Source of the DNA: Acephala macrosclerotiorum
Taxonomy: Eukaryota; Ascomycota; Leotiomycetes; Helotiales; Mollisiaceae
Direction of reading: 5' to 3'
DNA: 64,000 nucleotides
NCBI GenBank assembly: GCA_014904845.1
Contig: MU119203.1
Location: forward strand, 620,001 to 684,000
The translations under genes were made by a program, and so were the position numbers. This document shows, one piece after another, positions 36,459 to 52,520 of this stretch (position 1 is the first letter of the stretch; each line of letters opens with the position of its first letter). The notes beneath the pieces were generated by a model that saw only the letters and a list, made by a program, of their open reading frames with translations, searched no databases and had not been told where the DNA came from.

Positions 36459-38036
36459 ATGGCCCCTTGTGTTGAGATTCTCGAAAGGCTCCATCCATTC
36501 CGGTATGCTTCTTCAATATTGCTTCATCATGTCGCTGAGATATTGTAGCAATAATTTTTCCTGTTTTCATTCATTCTCTTCTTACGGCTCTGATCGTCTG
36601 GATCAATCAACATATCTCAAGAGACTTCAACCTTCCTAGCACTATCGTGAGTAGCCAGAATTGTATCTCCACAGCTTCCCACTAACATAAATATCAGATC
36701 CCTTCACTATCCATAGTCGTCGGTCTTATGCTCGTCTTCCGCAATCAAACTGCGTTTCAACGATTCTGGGATGGTCGATGTCAATTCAACGTCGTGACAA
36801 CATCAGTCAGATGTCTAGCACGGCAATTTCTCGTCCTTGTACCGGCGCCTTCGATGCAATCTTCTCTTCCCGGATTCTATACAGTCGTGTCAAATGACTC
36901 TATGATCCCCAAGTCTATGAGAAACTCGCAGAATATCCTTGCAGACCGAGGACCAAGTTCCGGAGAGGTCGTCTTATCGAGGTCTGATGAGATCAAAACC
37001 ATCGAGACTGTCAATATTTTAATTGCAATGCTCTATACAATCAAGAACCATTTACGTGCAGAATGGGGTGTTGCTCTGTCTCCTGGGACCAGCCTCACTG
37101 AGAACGGCCAAGAAAGTACAAGCGACGAGTATAAAGATCTGTTGCCTCCCGGACTGAAAGGTTATGAGCATAGGGGATTGGGATTGACGCTTGAGTTGGC
37201 AACATTTGTGGAGAAGTTCATCAATCACGGAGTTCAGAAGTGAGGATTGCTCCCAAGACACTAGGAGAACGAGACTGATATTGCTACAGGACCTGGTTCC
37301 ACAATGCTGCTTCGTCGGCTATGCTCGGAGAGCTAAATGCTATAGTAAAAGCATATGGCAACATGGAAGTGATTCGTTTGGTACCTATTCCTGTTGCACA
37401 TCTGTGAGTCTCGAGGTTCATACTAGTTAATATATGCTGATCATTGTCATAGGATCCATCACAAGCAAACACTAGCTCTCTTCTGCGGTATATTGCCATT
37501 TGCCATGGCTTCTGAGATGGATTGGTGGGCAGTCCCTCTGGTTGCATTCGTATCCTTCACTCTGTGAGTTCTCCTCCCTTCTTTGGCTTCCGATCACCTG
37601 CTCATTGCTGTCTAGGTATGGAATTGAGGGCATAGCGCAAACTTACGAAGATCCCTTTGGCGTTGCCAAAATCGACATCAACATGGACGACATTGTCGAA
37701 GACACCCGTCGAGAAGTCGATGTGCTTCTAACGGCCTGGCAAACCCAAGGTCCAGGCGATGGTGGCATCTTCCGCCCTCGAGTGGCCGGTATTCCAAAAT
37801 CGGACAACAGCAGCGAATTCTACGACGGAGAGTTGAACACGAGCGAAGAAAGCGCCATGAGAAGTGGAGTTCGCTTTGTGGTCAGCGATATGACGGAAGG
37901 CATTGGAAGTTATAGGGACGATGATCAGGTTGAGATTCGAAACTTGAAAGCTGCGAGGGGGTCAACTGCTGTCAGTCCGGGCACAGCAACTGCAAATTCT
38001 GGAGCCAGTGATTATTTTGATGCCGAGAATGCATAG
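36459..38036 (+). CDS. Bestrophin-family (UPF0187) anion-channel-like protein, 5' end unresolved
   Basis: Bestrophin/RFP-TM proteins are pentameric chloride channels. The readable exons start at an acceptor at 36458 (WPLVLRFSKGSIHSAIIFPV after splicing at about 36501) and continue as FIHSLLTALIVWINQHISRD, then IPSLSIVVGLMLVFRNQTAF with the family's RFWDGRCQF, a long loop to 37242, then KTWFHNAASSAMLGELNAIV, IHHKQTLALFCGILPFAMAS, and the hallmark GIEGIAQTYEDPFG (37618 on). The tail (to TAG 38036) is acidic and disordered. At least five introns, each with clean GT..AG. The expected N-terminal exon (GPRDL..HSKWP-type) was not found between 35800 and 36458, so the start codon is missing or in an exon I could not identify. 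Confidence 0.78.
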
Positions 38037-38573
38037 ATTTATAAGACGAGGCATGGGAAGGTGTTAGCATAGCATTTGGAAGTACTGTATTGAGCTAAAT
38101 TGAGCGTTTCTGTAGCAGGTGTTTCAATGCCTTAAAAAAGAGATAAATTCCAACCTAGTTATTAGAGAATCCAAAGTGTATAATGATCCAATGTCGTACG
38201 ACAATGTGGTGGAGCAAAAGCAGCCCATTCAAAGAAGGATCACTTCTAGCTACTTGCACCCTGTGTGAAAGTTGGGGACCTGCTTAATTATACCCCACAC
38301 ACGTGACCGTCGCGATATCTCGCGATTGACGCGATCATGGATTTTGTCGGACGACCACAACGCAGGCAGCGACAAAACACATTCCAATATATTTTGCGTG
38401 ACACTTGTGATTTTGTCTGCTGCGAGGGTTTCACTAAACATCGTTCTCGAGAGGCTCATCTGGAAACCACCAGCTTGTCTAGCGACCTCTCCCATCCAGA
38501 CAAATTAGCAGACGCGTCCCCAGCGACACCTATCTCGCAGCAAATGCTAGCAACAAGATAATCCTCCATCATA
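38037..38573. other. Intergenic region between bestrophin-like and DUF4211 genes
   Basis: Holds the 3' flank of the bestrophin-like gene and the promoter and leader of the DUF4211 gene. A CG-rich palindromic patch (TCGCGATATCTCGCGA) lies at about 38309-38324. No coding sequence is supported. Confidence 0.45.
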
Positions 38574-40953
38574 ATGCCTTCGAACTTCACAAGGAAGGCG
38601 CACCGCAAGCGACAGACACGACTGACCTTCGACCCTGTTGATCGGTCTTCTTCGCCAACTACCGGAACCATGAGCCCAGCAAGAGTACGATATGAACTCG
38701 ATGGAACAAGACGAACGCCTGCATCTAGCCGTCAAAATGCTTCAGATCCTTTCGAAAGCGATGATGTGTTATCTTCTTCAAAGAAAGATGATTTCGGTTC
38801 TGCGGGGCAAAAGAAGAACGGAAAGCTGCCTTTCAAGACTCTGCCAACACCTGTAAAGTCTTCGCAGATCCAAGTTCAGGTGGAAGATGCATCAGGTATG
38901 GCATCCAAATTATCAAAGAGATCCATCGGGCATCCGCATTAGTCTTGACATGCGAGGCTGGCGATTTATAGAGTCATTGCTAACATCAAATTTAGACAGC
39001 CTAGATGCTGACCATGCTCCCAAACCATCCGCACCCACACGGCAGACGCGAAGCGTTGCAAAATTTATGCCTACCATCGGAAACAAGAAGAAGCGGCAGT
39101 CACTAGGATTCGATGGAGCATATTCATCTGATGACTCTGAAGCGGAACACAATATCACTCCATCCAAGAAGAAGCAAACCACAAAATCCGGAAAGATTCT
39201 TGTCAATTTGATCTCAAGTAGCGATGAAGATGCGCCCATAAAGAATTTGACTAAGAAGGGACCTGCTGGTTGTGTTATTCTGTCCTCAGACTCCAAGAGC
39301 AAGACCCGAAGGCAGAAATCCATAACACTTTCCGACTCTGACGACGATGCTCTCCTTCCAGCAAAACGTGGTAAAAACACTCCTGTCCTCCCTCGACTCA
39401 GAACTGGTAACAAACGAGCTGCAGACGAAGACAGCAATGATGAGGATCCAATTATATCTTCACAAAAGCGTTCGCAAAAGCCGATATATCAGGTCAAGAA
39501 AGTTGATGACGAAGAGGAAGAGGACGTCAAACCAACACCAGTCAGACGGCGTGCTCGGCAGCCCTTCGTGGACGATGATGACGACGAACCTGTCGTATCA
39601 CCACTGAAGCGCAATCGGTCCAATTTCAAACCTGAATCTTCCTCCGATACCGATGTATCACCAACCAAGCGCCGACGCCGTGGCACTCAGCAGAAGGCCG
39701 AGAGCGATAGCGATGACCTTCCGTCTCCAAGCAGAATCCCGAGAGAACGAAGTCGAGCTTCAGAGAGTGATACCCCTCAGCGTACGACTCGTCAGCAGAA
39801 GGGCAAGAAGAAGCACCGTACGGAGAGAGAAAAAAAGATGGAGCTCCTCCGGCGCAAGCGGAATGGAGAGAACATCGAGGAGTTGACGGACTCGGAATCG
39901 GATGATGCCTCTGAAGAGGAAGATGAGTTTGAGCAGTTGGAGGAATTCGATGACGAGGAAGAGGAAGAACTCCCGGTCCGGAAGCCAATAAAGGGCAAGC
40001 AGAGAAAGAAGGCTGAAGAAGATATCGATTCGGATAATTTCATCACGGATGATGAAGACGAAGATGGAAATATCGGCATACCAGGATATGCATCCATTCC
40101 AGTGCAGTTCACCCAACAAGCCCACAAACCGCTAAAGGAACACTTCAGGGATGTCGTCGAATGGCTTGTTCACAACAAACTCAATCCTCACTTCCAGAAA
40201 GACGATGATATCTACCGACTAGCATTCCTGAAGATTGACAACGAGTGTACCGGTCTTGCAAAGAGCAAGTTTGCGAGCACGCAGTGGACCCCAGAATTTA
40301 CTAGGGCTGTTTACGCTCGCCCCATCCTCGAAGAGTCTCCACTGCAAGGCCACGAGGGCTTCGATATAAAAAGCGGTGAACCCAAATGCGACGCTTGCAA
40401 TCACAGGAAGCACCAACCTTCGTGTGCGCTTATGTTCAGTGGTAAAGCATACGACCAAAAGACCCTCGAGGAGTTGGATCAAGGCAGGGGCAGTGACGAC
40501 TCGGACAAATCCGAAGACGCAGAATCGTCCGATAATAGAGATAACGACGATGACAGGAGCGTGAACAGCAAAGGAGTAGAACTACCTTCGACTTCAAAAC
40601 GATATGCTTGTGGACCGTAAGTAACAAACAATCCTTTTCATCCCATGAAACCGATACTAACCCCACATTCCAGCGTCTGCAAAGTGAACGCCCAGCAAAC
40701 CCATCTTCTCGTCCATTGGAAGTGGAACCTGAATCAATGGGTACTCCAATCACTCGAAGCAGAAGGCGAGCTCACACCCGCAAAGCTAGTTGAGCGCGAT
40801 GCCATGAGCCTGATCAAGAGGACTAAATATACCAACAAGGTTGTGGATAGATGGGAAGAGTCAGACCAGATCAAGAGCCTGTGGCGCGACTACAAGAGTC
40901 AAGTCGATACAGCGAGGAATCTCATAGCTAAGGGGAAGGGAGGATGGCAGTAG
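38574..40953 (+). CDS. DUF4211-domain nuclear protein
   Basis: Exons 38574-38895, 38996-40616 and 40674-40953 sum to 2223 nt, 740 aa. The N-terminal start MPSNFTRKAHRKRQTRLTFD is basic. A long disordered region has many alternating acidic and basic clusters (DSDDD, KRRRRG, EEEEDEFEQLEEFDDEEEEE) and SP/SPTK sites. The C-terminal domain begins near FITDDEDEDGNIGIPGYASI and continues HFRDVVEWLVHNKLNPHFQK, EPKCDACNHRKHQPSCALMF (a CxxC...C cluster that could bind zinc), RYACGPVCKVNAQQTHLLVH and WKWNLNQWVLQSLEAEGELT. This order matches DUF4211, found in eukaryotic nuclear proteins. A chromatin or transcription role is inferred; nothing in the sequence gives a catalytic activity. Confidence 0.82.
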
Positions 40954-42621
40954 TTGGGGTGCAATTGCGTCAAACCATGAGAGGAGAGTGATGTTTGAGT
41001 TTGTATATTCATGCGAGAGAGACATTCTAGCTGGGCGGCACATATGGAGCTTAGCTTGTGTTTAAGTTAGTTTAATGTTGTATGAATATGGCAGGGGAAA
41101 GTCTGGATTCAGGATCTACTGTTCTTTTCAGAGAGAACTGTAGCCCCAGGGACGATCATAACGGCCATCACGAAGCAAAGCACGATACCCTAGCATTAAA
41201 CTTGAATCAATGAATTCCAGCACTCAAATAACCTTAATGTAATTCTAGAAATCGGTCAGTCTCTTCGGCTCTATCCGAGGCACCTGAATCATCTCTTCCA
41301 AATCCCAACATTCACAATGTGCAACACAGCCACAACCTCACAGAATTTCAGAATCCTAGATCCTGAACCGATTCAGGGGAAGCGAGACTGAAATTTAAGG
41401 AGGCTTTAGCGTGAAGGCAGGAAGTGGGTCTACCTAGTTTCGGCAAGCGCCGCATCGTCGTCAAGTTCGAGACTTCACTTCTGCATCATGCGTGGCTGGG
41501 GTGATGAAGTCATCGATGTTGATACCAAGATGTGCTACGCGTTCGCGAGTCGCGACTCTTTCTGATCTGATCTCTGTTGATCTGAATGTACAGTACGAGT
41601 GCGTAGGGGACATAGGGTGTGGTGAGATGTTCACGGGGAGCTGCAGCGTATAGTGGTGGCGAGTGCTACTGTACTGACGGGCATTGTTTTTTTCACGGCA
41701 ACTTGCTTCAATACACACGTATTTCCCGGGACTGCGATGTGTTGTGATGAGGTGTTGGATGAAAACTTTTCACATGGTGGTATACATCCGATGGAGGTGG
41801 TTCAAAGATGCGGCGATCAGCGCAAGGATACGTCAGTGAGGAGGTCTGGGGTGAATGGGAATCGCGGAATACCATGAACTGTGAGCCCCGGCCAGCGTGA
41901 TTGTTCGGGCCCGGGCTTGCTCGCAACAACAAGAGATGAGACGAAACCGGTTGGTTCTTGTACTTAAATCATGACGTGCATATGGTACTCGTGATCTGAA
42001 TTGGTGACTGTACGACTGCGATTGCAATCTCAAATTTCTTTCTTTACTTTACGGTTGCGTAGCTCTCGTAGTCTCCAGGAGCTATGCTCTTTCAGGGATC
42101 ATTTCAGGGGCGAATAGTCGATTCTGGGACATGGGGAAGTTCTAGCTACGAGGGGTCGGTACTGGGAAGGTGGCGTGGCGTGTAGCCAATGACGAGCTGT
42201 CCGTCATACCAAGAACAAGGGAGCTTACAGCAGCTACAGAATTAAAACGACGTCACTGACCACGACCACACTAGGACTTTCATGGTCAAGCAAGTCTGCT
42301 TTCGCGCCATGAAGCAAGCAAGAATTGCAGACGCGTCGCCTAAAGAAGGAAGATGTGAAAAGGCTGATCTCATTCAAATTCAAACCAAGGCTTGCCCAAC
42401 CTGACGTTGCATACAAACACAATCCCGTTCCCACGTAAGACCTTTCTCTTCTTTCATACAACTCTTTACGAGTTGATACCCGTTTACACTCGCAATCAAC
42501 TCTACGACGTAATCAAGCCTTCAATTAGGATTGATTCATACTGCATATCTGGGAATATTCTCAGGCTCAACACTTCGCCTTTTGCTTTTAGTGATACCCA
42601 TCTCTGCATTTCTCCTCCATC
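40954..42621. other. Intergenic region with the HAM1-like promoter
   Basis: No frame with recognisable motifs. The final 200 nt before 42622 are C/T-rich, as in a fungal promoter and leader. Confidence 0.45.
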
Positions 42622-45600
42622 ATGTCTTCGTCCAAGCAGGTCAATAGACCGACCAACATCAAGGACAAGGAGGCCGATGTCAATCGCAAACTCCAGTTCT
42701 ATGGAATTGCTTCAGGTATGTTCTTCACTTGAGGCGAGTTTGACATGCTAACAACTCCTTCAGCTTTCCAAGCTGGCAAGGCCCCATCAGTAAGTATCTC
42801 GAACTGTGACATCATCATCAAATGCTAATCTTCACAGAACGAACAAATCGACATCGCTCTCAACAGCTTCCTACAGTCGCAAGCTCTTTCCAATCCATCA
42901 AAGAGACTCTCGCTCGAGGGCCAAGCTTTGGTTAAAGATTTCAAGATTGTAGTTGAACAGGCAAAATACCTTCTCCTCACCAAGAACCAAGGCAACCTCC
43001 TTCAGGACTTAATTTGGCAATCACAGAAGATCGATGGTGGGAATGCTGGCACCCTTAGTGCTCCAGTCGATAAGGAGACTGCTAAGCAGCATGGCAACGA
43101 GGCATTGGAGGGTATTAGAACACTTGGGACGTTGATCATCAGCAATGGTCAATTCAGAAAGCTTTGTATGTTCAGTCTATCCAGGAATAACGGCAATGTC
43201 TAACAGATTTCAGTGAACGATGCTGTCATCCTCATACGCGATATTGCGGGCGACGCTGCTATGAAGGCAGCGAACAAGGTCAACCCATCCGAAGACCAAT
43301 TAGCACAGATCGACAAACCAGCCGATGACAACACCTGGCACGATGTCCCTAACATGTCTGCAGGAAACATCAAGCAACAGATCAAGAGCCAATACAACCA
43401 ACAAAAGCCCCTTTCCCGCGGCGATGTTCGAGATGCTGCAGGCAATGCAAGCGAAGCTGCTCACCCAGACAGTTCTCGCGACCCCGCTGATGCAGCTGCT
43501 ATCGCTGGTCAGGATCAACGATATGGTACTGCTTCTGGTGTTGATGGTCAAGCTGGCTTGCAAAATGGTGCCGCTACTCTTAAGGAACGTGCTTCTGAGA
43601 ATATAGATGAGGATACGAAGCAGAAGGGTCGTGAGACTAGAGATCGCACCAAGAACTATCTCAAGGAGAAGATGCCTGAGGAGCGCCGGGAGCAGACTAT
43701 CTGGCGTCTCAAGAAGCTTGTTGTTGAGTGCCAAGGACACCCTGATTGTGAGTATATCTAAGTACGATATTGAATTCTGCTAACGAATAGCAGACCAACA
43801 AGCTATCACCACTCTGCTCGACTTGGCCGAAAAGTATGCCAGCCATGCCAACAATGTTACTCAACAATCCACTGGCGCCGTGAAGGGTGCTCATGCCGAT
43901 ACCTCTCTCCAACGTGCTGAGTCCGATCTCCGCCAGCTCATTGAGCGGTTCGCCAACTACACAAGCATGGATGATCTCTTTGACTCCCTCAATAACATAT
44001 ACAGCGATGCCGACAATGACCCTGAATTGAAGAGCTGGTTCAAGAAGATGGATGCATACATCCGAAAGTGCCTCAAGCAACAAGGCTACATCATGGAGGA
44101 CTCTGCTACCGAGGAGTGGAACCGTCTCTACGACCAAGGAAACTTCCTCCTCCGTGATCGTTACCGCAACCACACCGACCGCATTACTGATGAGGTTAAG
44201 TTCATGGCAGATCAATTTGATCAAGATCCACAAAACAAGGAGTTCGGTCAATCCATGCAGAAGCTCTTCAATGATCTCGGCAATGATGAAAATGGCAAGC
44301 CAACCTTCAAGCAACATCTTGTCAAGGATCTCACTGAGGTCATCATTCCTGCTGCTTTCGCATCTCTCCGCTATGTACCAATTCCCAGAATTGAGTACTC
44401 CGACCCAATGATCGACGCAGTCATTGAGAACTTGGTCATCGAGAGCGACAACCTCATGCCTAACGTGCTGGAGGTCGCTGGCGACAATTACTTCAGATGG
44501 GGCCGCAAGGGCATGGCCAACAAGAGGCACCACAGCTTCCAAATTTCCGTCTCTGGCATCCAAATGGACCTCCGCGACGTCGCCTACTATGTCAAGAAGA
44601 AGGAAGGATTTCCAGGCATCACTGATCTTGGTGTCGCCGACATCTTCCTCGGCGGAACTGGTTTCAGCTTCAAGATGAAGTTATCTACTGCTCATAAGAA
44701 GGATCGTCAGAACTTCTTCAAGGTTGATAAGGTTGATGTCGATGTCAAGAACTTTAACATCAAGCTTAAACAATCGAAGCATAAGTTGATATTTGGTCTC
44801 TTCAAACCTATCATGTTGAAGGTGATCCGACCTGCTCTCCAGAAGGCTATGGAGAAGCAGATTAAGAATCAGTTCAACCAATGGGATCAACTTGCCTACC
44901 GCATCAAGCTTGAAGCTGATCGTGCTCAGAAGGAGGTAAGACATCTTCCCCCCTTTCTTCCCAAAACAAAATTAACAGCGAGTTGCAGATCGAAGAGAAC
45001 CCAGAGAACGCCCCAAACATCTACCAACGCTACGTCACTGCCGCCCAAAAACAACTCGCCCAAGGCCAACAAAAAGCCCAAGATGTAGCCGCCTCAGCCG
45101 CAGACAAGAAAGCGAACGTCGCAATGACCAAAAACGATTCCATCTTCCCCAACGTCCACTTGCCAGGCGGTATCTCATCCAAAGCTACCGAGTATAAGGA
45201 GTTGGCTCTCAAGGGCGATAGCTGGGAGTCTCCAATCTTCAAGTTGGGTTCTGCGAGCACGACGCCTGATATCCCTGCTGCGCAGGAGATTAGAAGAAAG
45301 CAGCACTCTGTTACGCAAGGCGGGATTCGTGGTCCTCAGAATATTGGCAACACGGGATCAATGAGCAACCAAATTCATGATCCTGCTGCCCAGAATACGG
45401 GAACTTCGGGTTATGGATATTCTACCGGCGCTGGATACGGAGCTCCTAGCACTGGCTACTCTAACACCGGAATTAGCACTGGTGTTGCTGGATCTGTGCC
45501 TACTACCGGCACCTCCAATACAACCAGTGGATTCAGCAACCAGGTCGATCAAGCTTTTAGCAAAGAGGGAACTAATGGTTCTGCTCTTAATGGAAGTGCG

Positions 45601-45687
45601 TTGAATGGAAAGACTAATGGAGCTGCAAATGGAAATTACCATACCACGCTCGGTGCTAACAATCCTGTTATGACTGGTAGCATCTAA
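42622..45687 (+). CDS. HAM1-like protein (DUF5923/DUF4449; BPI/TULIP-related)
   Basis: Six exons (42622-42715, 42764-42789, 42838-43165, 43214-43747, 43794-44935, 44989-45687) sum to 2823 nt, 940 aa. Introns are uniformly 46-53 nt. The N-terminal part (NIKDKEADVNRKLQFYGIAS, SFLQSQALSNPSKRLSLEGQ) and helical middle (TIWRLKKLVVECQGHPDYQQ, SDLRQLIERFANYTSMDDLF) fit the HAM1-like N-terminal family. The region AFASLRYVPIPRIEYSDPMI to GRKGMANKRHHSFQISVSGI, and ADIFLGGTGFSFKMKLSTAH, is the C-terminal family, related to bactericidal/permeability-increasing lipid-binding folds. A Gly/Ser/Thr/Asn-rich tail ends NNPVMTGSI. No signal peptide, so it is probably cytosolic or membrane-contact associated. 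Lipid transfer is inferred from the fold. Confidence 0.85.
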
Positions 45688-46855
45688 ATCCCCATACCGA
45701 AGGGCAATACCTGGTGTTAGGCTAGGATTCAACACACACGCCTCGTTTCCTTTTTCCTTTTATGTGGGGGTCGGAATGGCAATATGGTATGAATGTGGAT
45801 TTGAATGCTTTCATGATACCACTACGCGGATACCAATTGTTTGGGGAACGTAATGGGATGGATGGATGGAGGATAATACCTTTTCTTTTCCTTTGTGATG
45901 CTTCTGTACGCCACACGAGTTTTCTTGAGTGCTACCCTGTGTTATTAGTCCTTTCTTTTTGCAGATAAAAAGTGGAGATGGTTTGAGGGAGGGAGTGTTT
46001 CCTTTGGGAACGTGTAGATTGTGTAGTTGAATGAATACATGTCTGATCTTCAAAACTTTGAGGTGTGTTTCTGGAATTGTGAATGATATTGATGTTGATT
46101 TGAAGATCGAGTGACGATAAAATAAAGTAGGAGATAGCACTCTCTTTGAGTGTAAACATTCCCAAGCCGAGGAGACCGGCAGAAGTCCAGTGGAGATTTG
46201 CCATTGCCGAACGGTGGCGGGAAATGTTTTGGGTTTGGAGTACTGGAAGTCTTTGAAGGAGGAGAGGGGTAAGATGCCACCTTGAGGATTTTAGAGAGGT
46301 GTGTAGAGACGTGCCCAGCCTTGCTGCCACAGAATGGTAAGTATCAAGACGGCTGCATCTCTACGTAGCTTAGCGTGACTTCACAACGTCAAGGCATTTG
46401 TGGTTCTCAAGCCGGCTTGAGACAGCTACTTCGAGATATTGCGTGCCACAATACTCCATATTACTCATTCTTAGCTGTACAAGACAAGAAAAGAAGAAAG
46501 CGAAGAGAGTTTTAGCAAATGATACGAGAGAAAGGTACAGATCGTGGTGTAGAGGAACATGGGTCACTCACTAGTGAGGGGTATGAACGAGAATAAATGA
46601 TTGGATAGGAAGCGACATACCATCAAGAGCAACATAGAGATGTGCAAATGCTTCTAGAGGAAGTTCTGCTCTGAGAGCAAAGTACTAATATACAGCTCAT
46701 GAACCGCGAGCCTAGTCGAATCTTATGAATCTTTGTAACCATCAAGCAAGCAAAGCCATTTTCCCTTCTAGGGTATCTATGCCGTTTTTTCGTCCAACAT
46801 GATGCTGCCCGTCACTACCAACTCCAAGCTCCTGTACCCCGTATGCATATGACCC
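45688..46855. other. Convergent intergenic region
   Basis: 3' flanks of the HAM1-like gene and of pyrG. Short frames on the minus strand (45932-46330, 46370-46567) have no recognisable motifs. Nothing else seen. Confidence 0.5.
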
Positions 46856-48010
46856 TCAAGCAATTCGTGCCTCGTACGCCTCCCATCCCTCCTTCCTGTA
46901 TCGTTCTGCCTCCTCAATCGGATTGGCGGCCTTGATGATTCCTCGTCCGACAATAATGATATCGTTACCCATCTCTCCAATGATCTTTTGTGGCGTGTTG
47001 TACTGTTGTCCCTTTCCATCTTCCTTGACCTCTGCGTTCTCGTCGTCCGCCGGCGGAAGTTGACAACCAGGAGTCATGGAGATGAATTGATCGTCCTCTT
47101 CCCGATTCAGACTCTCCTGGGAAATGAAACCCATCACAAAATCGTCATTCTCCCTCGCGCTCTCGACACAGGCATCCGTGTACTCCTTATTCATGAAATT
47201 GCCTTTACTGCTCATCTGAGCCAGGATCAAAAGACCTCTTTCTAACGGCGCCTCCTCAATACCCCTCAACACTTCCTCTCCAAAATCCTCAGCACTCCGG
47301 GGTGAGTTCGCAGGTTCGAAACGCTGCGACACAGTCGTAATGGAAACAATACTCGCTTTCCTCCCATCTCTCTCCCTCTGTCTCTGCGCTTCCGCAGTCA
47401 AGCCCCCAAGTCCAACCTCATCTTGTTGCATCGGTGTTTCACACTCATATCCCTCATCTTCCTCATCCTCTTCCGCATCACTATTCACACTCTCCGGTCT
47501 TGGTGTACCGACTGAAATGTCCGTCTTAACCTCATACCTCTTCCTCTCCCTCCATTTCCGTCCCGCCTCCGCCAACGCATCTACAGCCGCCTTCCCAGGA
47601 ACCATATTGACATTCGTAATATGCGCCCATTCTACAATCTTCGCCGTTCCCTCCGTATACTGCAACTGCACCGTATTCCCTATATCGCCAAACTTCCTAT
47701 CCTCGAAGATGAGAAAACCATGACGACGTGCTATTCGTGCCAAACGGGCAGCGGTTCCGGTGTATGGGTTGTAGTCCCAGTTTGAGATCAGGTCGTAATG
47801 TGTTTTTAGAACAACGATGGAGGGGCCGACGTTATCGGCTAGGGAGAGGAGTTGGTTTGCTGTTGAGACGTCGGCGGATACGCAGAGGTTGGAGGATTTG
47901 AGCGTCATGAGGCGGAGGAGGTAGGAGGCCAGTGGATGGATTGCTTTCTCTGCTCGCAGAGCATAGCTCTGTTTCGTGACATGATGAGGGGTTGTTGATG
48001 TGGGAGACAT
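46856..48010 (-). CDS. pyrG: Orotidine 5'-phosphate decarboxylase
   Basis: Converts OMP to UMP, the last step of de novo pyrimidine synthesis. One exon, 384 aa, from ATG 48008-48010 ([20 protein letters not shown]). Substrate-binding and catalytic motifs are visible: [36 protein letters not shown], the active-site [20 protein letters not shown] (Asp-Lys-x-x-Asp), [16 protein letters not shown], and [20 protein letters not shown] at the phosphate site. As in other Pezizomycotina, an acidic low-complexity insertion ([20 protein letters not shown], then RQRERDGRK) interrupts the barrel, making it about 110 aa longer than the yeast enzyme. Promoter shared with the divergent decayed sulfatase, 929 nt away. 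Confidence 0.97.
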   Translation of the reverse strand: MSPTSTTPHHVTKQSYALRAEKAIHPLASYLLRLMTLKSSNLCVSADVSTANQLLSLADNVGPSIVVLKTHYDLISNWDYNPYTGTAARLARIARRHGFLIFEDRKFGDIGNTVQLQYTEGTAKIVEWAHITNVNMVPGKAAVDALAEAGRKWRERKRYEVKTDISVGTPRPESVNSDAEEDEEDEGYECETPMQQDEVGLGGLTAEAQRQRERDGRKASIVSITTVSQRFEPANSPRSAEDFGEEVLRGIEEAPLERGLLILAQMSSKGNFMNKEYTDACVESARENDDFVMGFISQESLNREEDDQFISMTPGCQLPPADDENAEVKEDGKGQQYNTPQKIIGEMGNDIIIVGRGIIKAANPIEEAERYRKEGWEAYEARIA

Positions 48011-50755
<2,745 letters not shown>

Positions 50756-51082
50756 GCGGGGTTCCTGCATGAGAACAGCAAACATACTTTAGAGCAACCA
50801 AACTGGGCGGCTCGATGAATGTCCTATCATTGAAGCAACTTCCAATACTGGTCAACGATTTCTTCTTATTGAGTAGAACTCGAATAACTATGCTTCTGCT
50901 AAACTAGAAACCAACTTCAGGAAACCACTTCGCATCCTTGCCCAAAAAGGGGGCAGCATCACGTGTGCGCTAGAGCGGACGCGATTAGACTAGCGTGAAC
51001 TTCAAAAATTATCGAACGAGCTCCCAGCATCATCACTCCAATTCCTCATCTCTCATTTTTCAATTCGTTTGTATTCTCCAAA
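50756..51082. other. Intergenic region upstream of TUF1
   Basis: 3' flank of the sulfatase relic and the TUF1 promoter. No coding sequence or clear motif seen. Confidence 0.5.
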
Positions 51083-52520
51083 ATGGTGTTTGCGCGATCA
51101 GTAGCCCCTTTCCTGCGGACAGCACGGTCTGCTCTGCAACAGGGCAATTCCGTCAGTCCCTTACAACACGCTCTGCGAAGACAGAATGGAGCTTCGGTGC
51201 TGAACGCTGCTCGCACATATGCCACACAGTTTGAGCGGACGAAGCCTCACGTAAACATTGGTATGTGCTTTTCTGATTCCATGCGGAGCTTCTGCTGATG
51301 TTTTCAGGTACAATTGGTCACGTCGATCACGGCAAGGTACAGGAGACTCGAAAGGAGGCAAAGATCAAGAGCTAATGATTTCGCAGACCACATTGACTGC
51401 CGCTATTACAAAGAGGCAAGCAGAGAAGGGCTTTGCAAACTTCCTCGATTATGGCGCCATTGATAAAGCTCCCGAAGAAAGAAAGCGTGGTATTACCATC
51501 TCTACAGCACACATCGAGTACGCGACCGAAGCCAGACATTACTCCCACGTCGACTGTCCCGGTCACGCCGATTACATTAAGAACATGATTACTGGTGCTG
51601 CCAACATGGATGGAGCCGTCATCGTTGTTGCTGCTTCTGATGGACAAATGCCTCAAACAAGAGAACATCTTCTGTTAGCCCGTCAGGTCGGTGTCCAGAA
51701 GATTGTCGTCTTTGTTAACAAGGTCGATGCTCTTGAGGACCCTGAGATGTTGGAATTGGTCGAGATGGAGATGCGAGAGCTGCTCAACACATACGGTTTC
51801 GAGGGTGATGAGACTCCAATTATCCTTGGATCTGCTCTCTGTGCTTTGGATGGGCGAAGACCTGAGATCGGAGTCGAGAAGATTGATGAGCTTCTCAACG
51901 CCGTCGATAGCTGGATCCCAACTCCTCAGCGTGACCTCGACAAGCCTTTCTTGATGTCTGTTGAGGATGTCTTCTCTATCCCTGGACGTGGAACTGTCGC
52001 ATCCGGACGCGTCGAGCGTGGTACACTGAAGAGAGATCAAGAAGTCGAGCTTGTTGGCAAGGGAGATGTGCCAATCAAGACCAAGGTCACCGATATCGAG
52101 ACCTTCAAGAAGTCCTGCGACGAATCTCGAGCAGGCGACAACTCCGGCCTTCTGCTCCGAGGTATCAAGCGTGAAGACGTCAAGCGAGGAATGGTTATCG
52201 TTCAACCAGGAACCACCAAGCCACACAAGGAGTTCTTGGTCTCTATGTACGTTTTGACCAAGGAAGAAGGAGGGCGACACACCGGCTTCCACAACAACTA
52301 CCGACCACAGATCTTCCTCCGAACAGCCGACGAGGCCGCTGCTCTTTTCTGGCCTGATGGAACTGAGGATGCGGACTCGAAGATGGTCATGCCAGGAGAC
52401 AACGTCGAGATGAGATGTGTGATCCACAACCCAGTTGCTATTGAGAACGGACAACGCTTCAACATCCGTGAGGGAGGACGAACCGTCGCTACCGGCTTGG
52501 TGACTCGCATCATCAAGTAA
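51083..52520 (+). CDS. tuf1: Mitochondrial elongation factor Tu
   Basis: GTPase that brings aminoacyl-tRNA to the mitochondrial ribosome. Exons 51083-51260, 51308-51336 and 51387-52520 give 446 aa. An N-terminal mitochondrial presequence ([20 protein letters not shown], Arg/Ser/Ala-rich, no acidic residues) precedes the mature start [20 protein letters not shown]. The G1 loop is GHVDHGKT, G3 is DCPGHADY, G4 is NKVD, and G5 is [17 protein letters not shown] is the switch I region. Domains 2 and 3 follow ([45 protein letters not shown]), ending GLVTRIIK. Both introns fall within or beside the P-loop region. Confidence 0.97.

Noticed and set aside
38305..38330. CG-rich palindrome (TCGCGATATCTCGCGA) as an origin or factor site
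   Set aside because: Short palindromes occur by chance; I know of no matching regulatory element.
43709..44563. 284-codon minus-strand frame opposite the HAM1-like gene
   Set aside because: Leu/Val-rich antisense shadow of a conserved coding exon. Long antisense frames are common opposite biased coding sequence.
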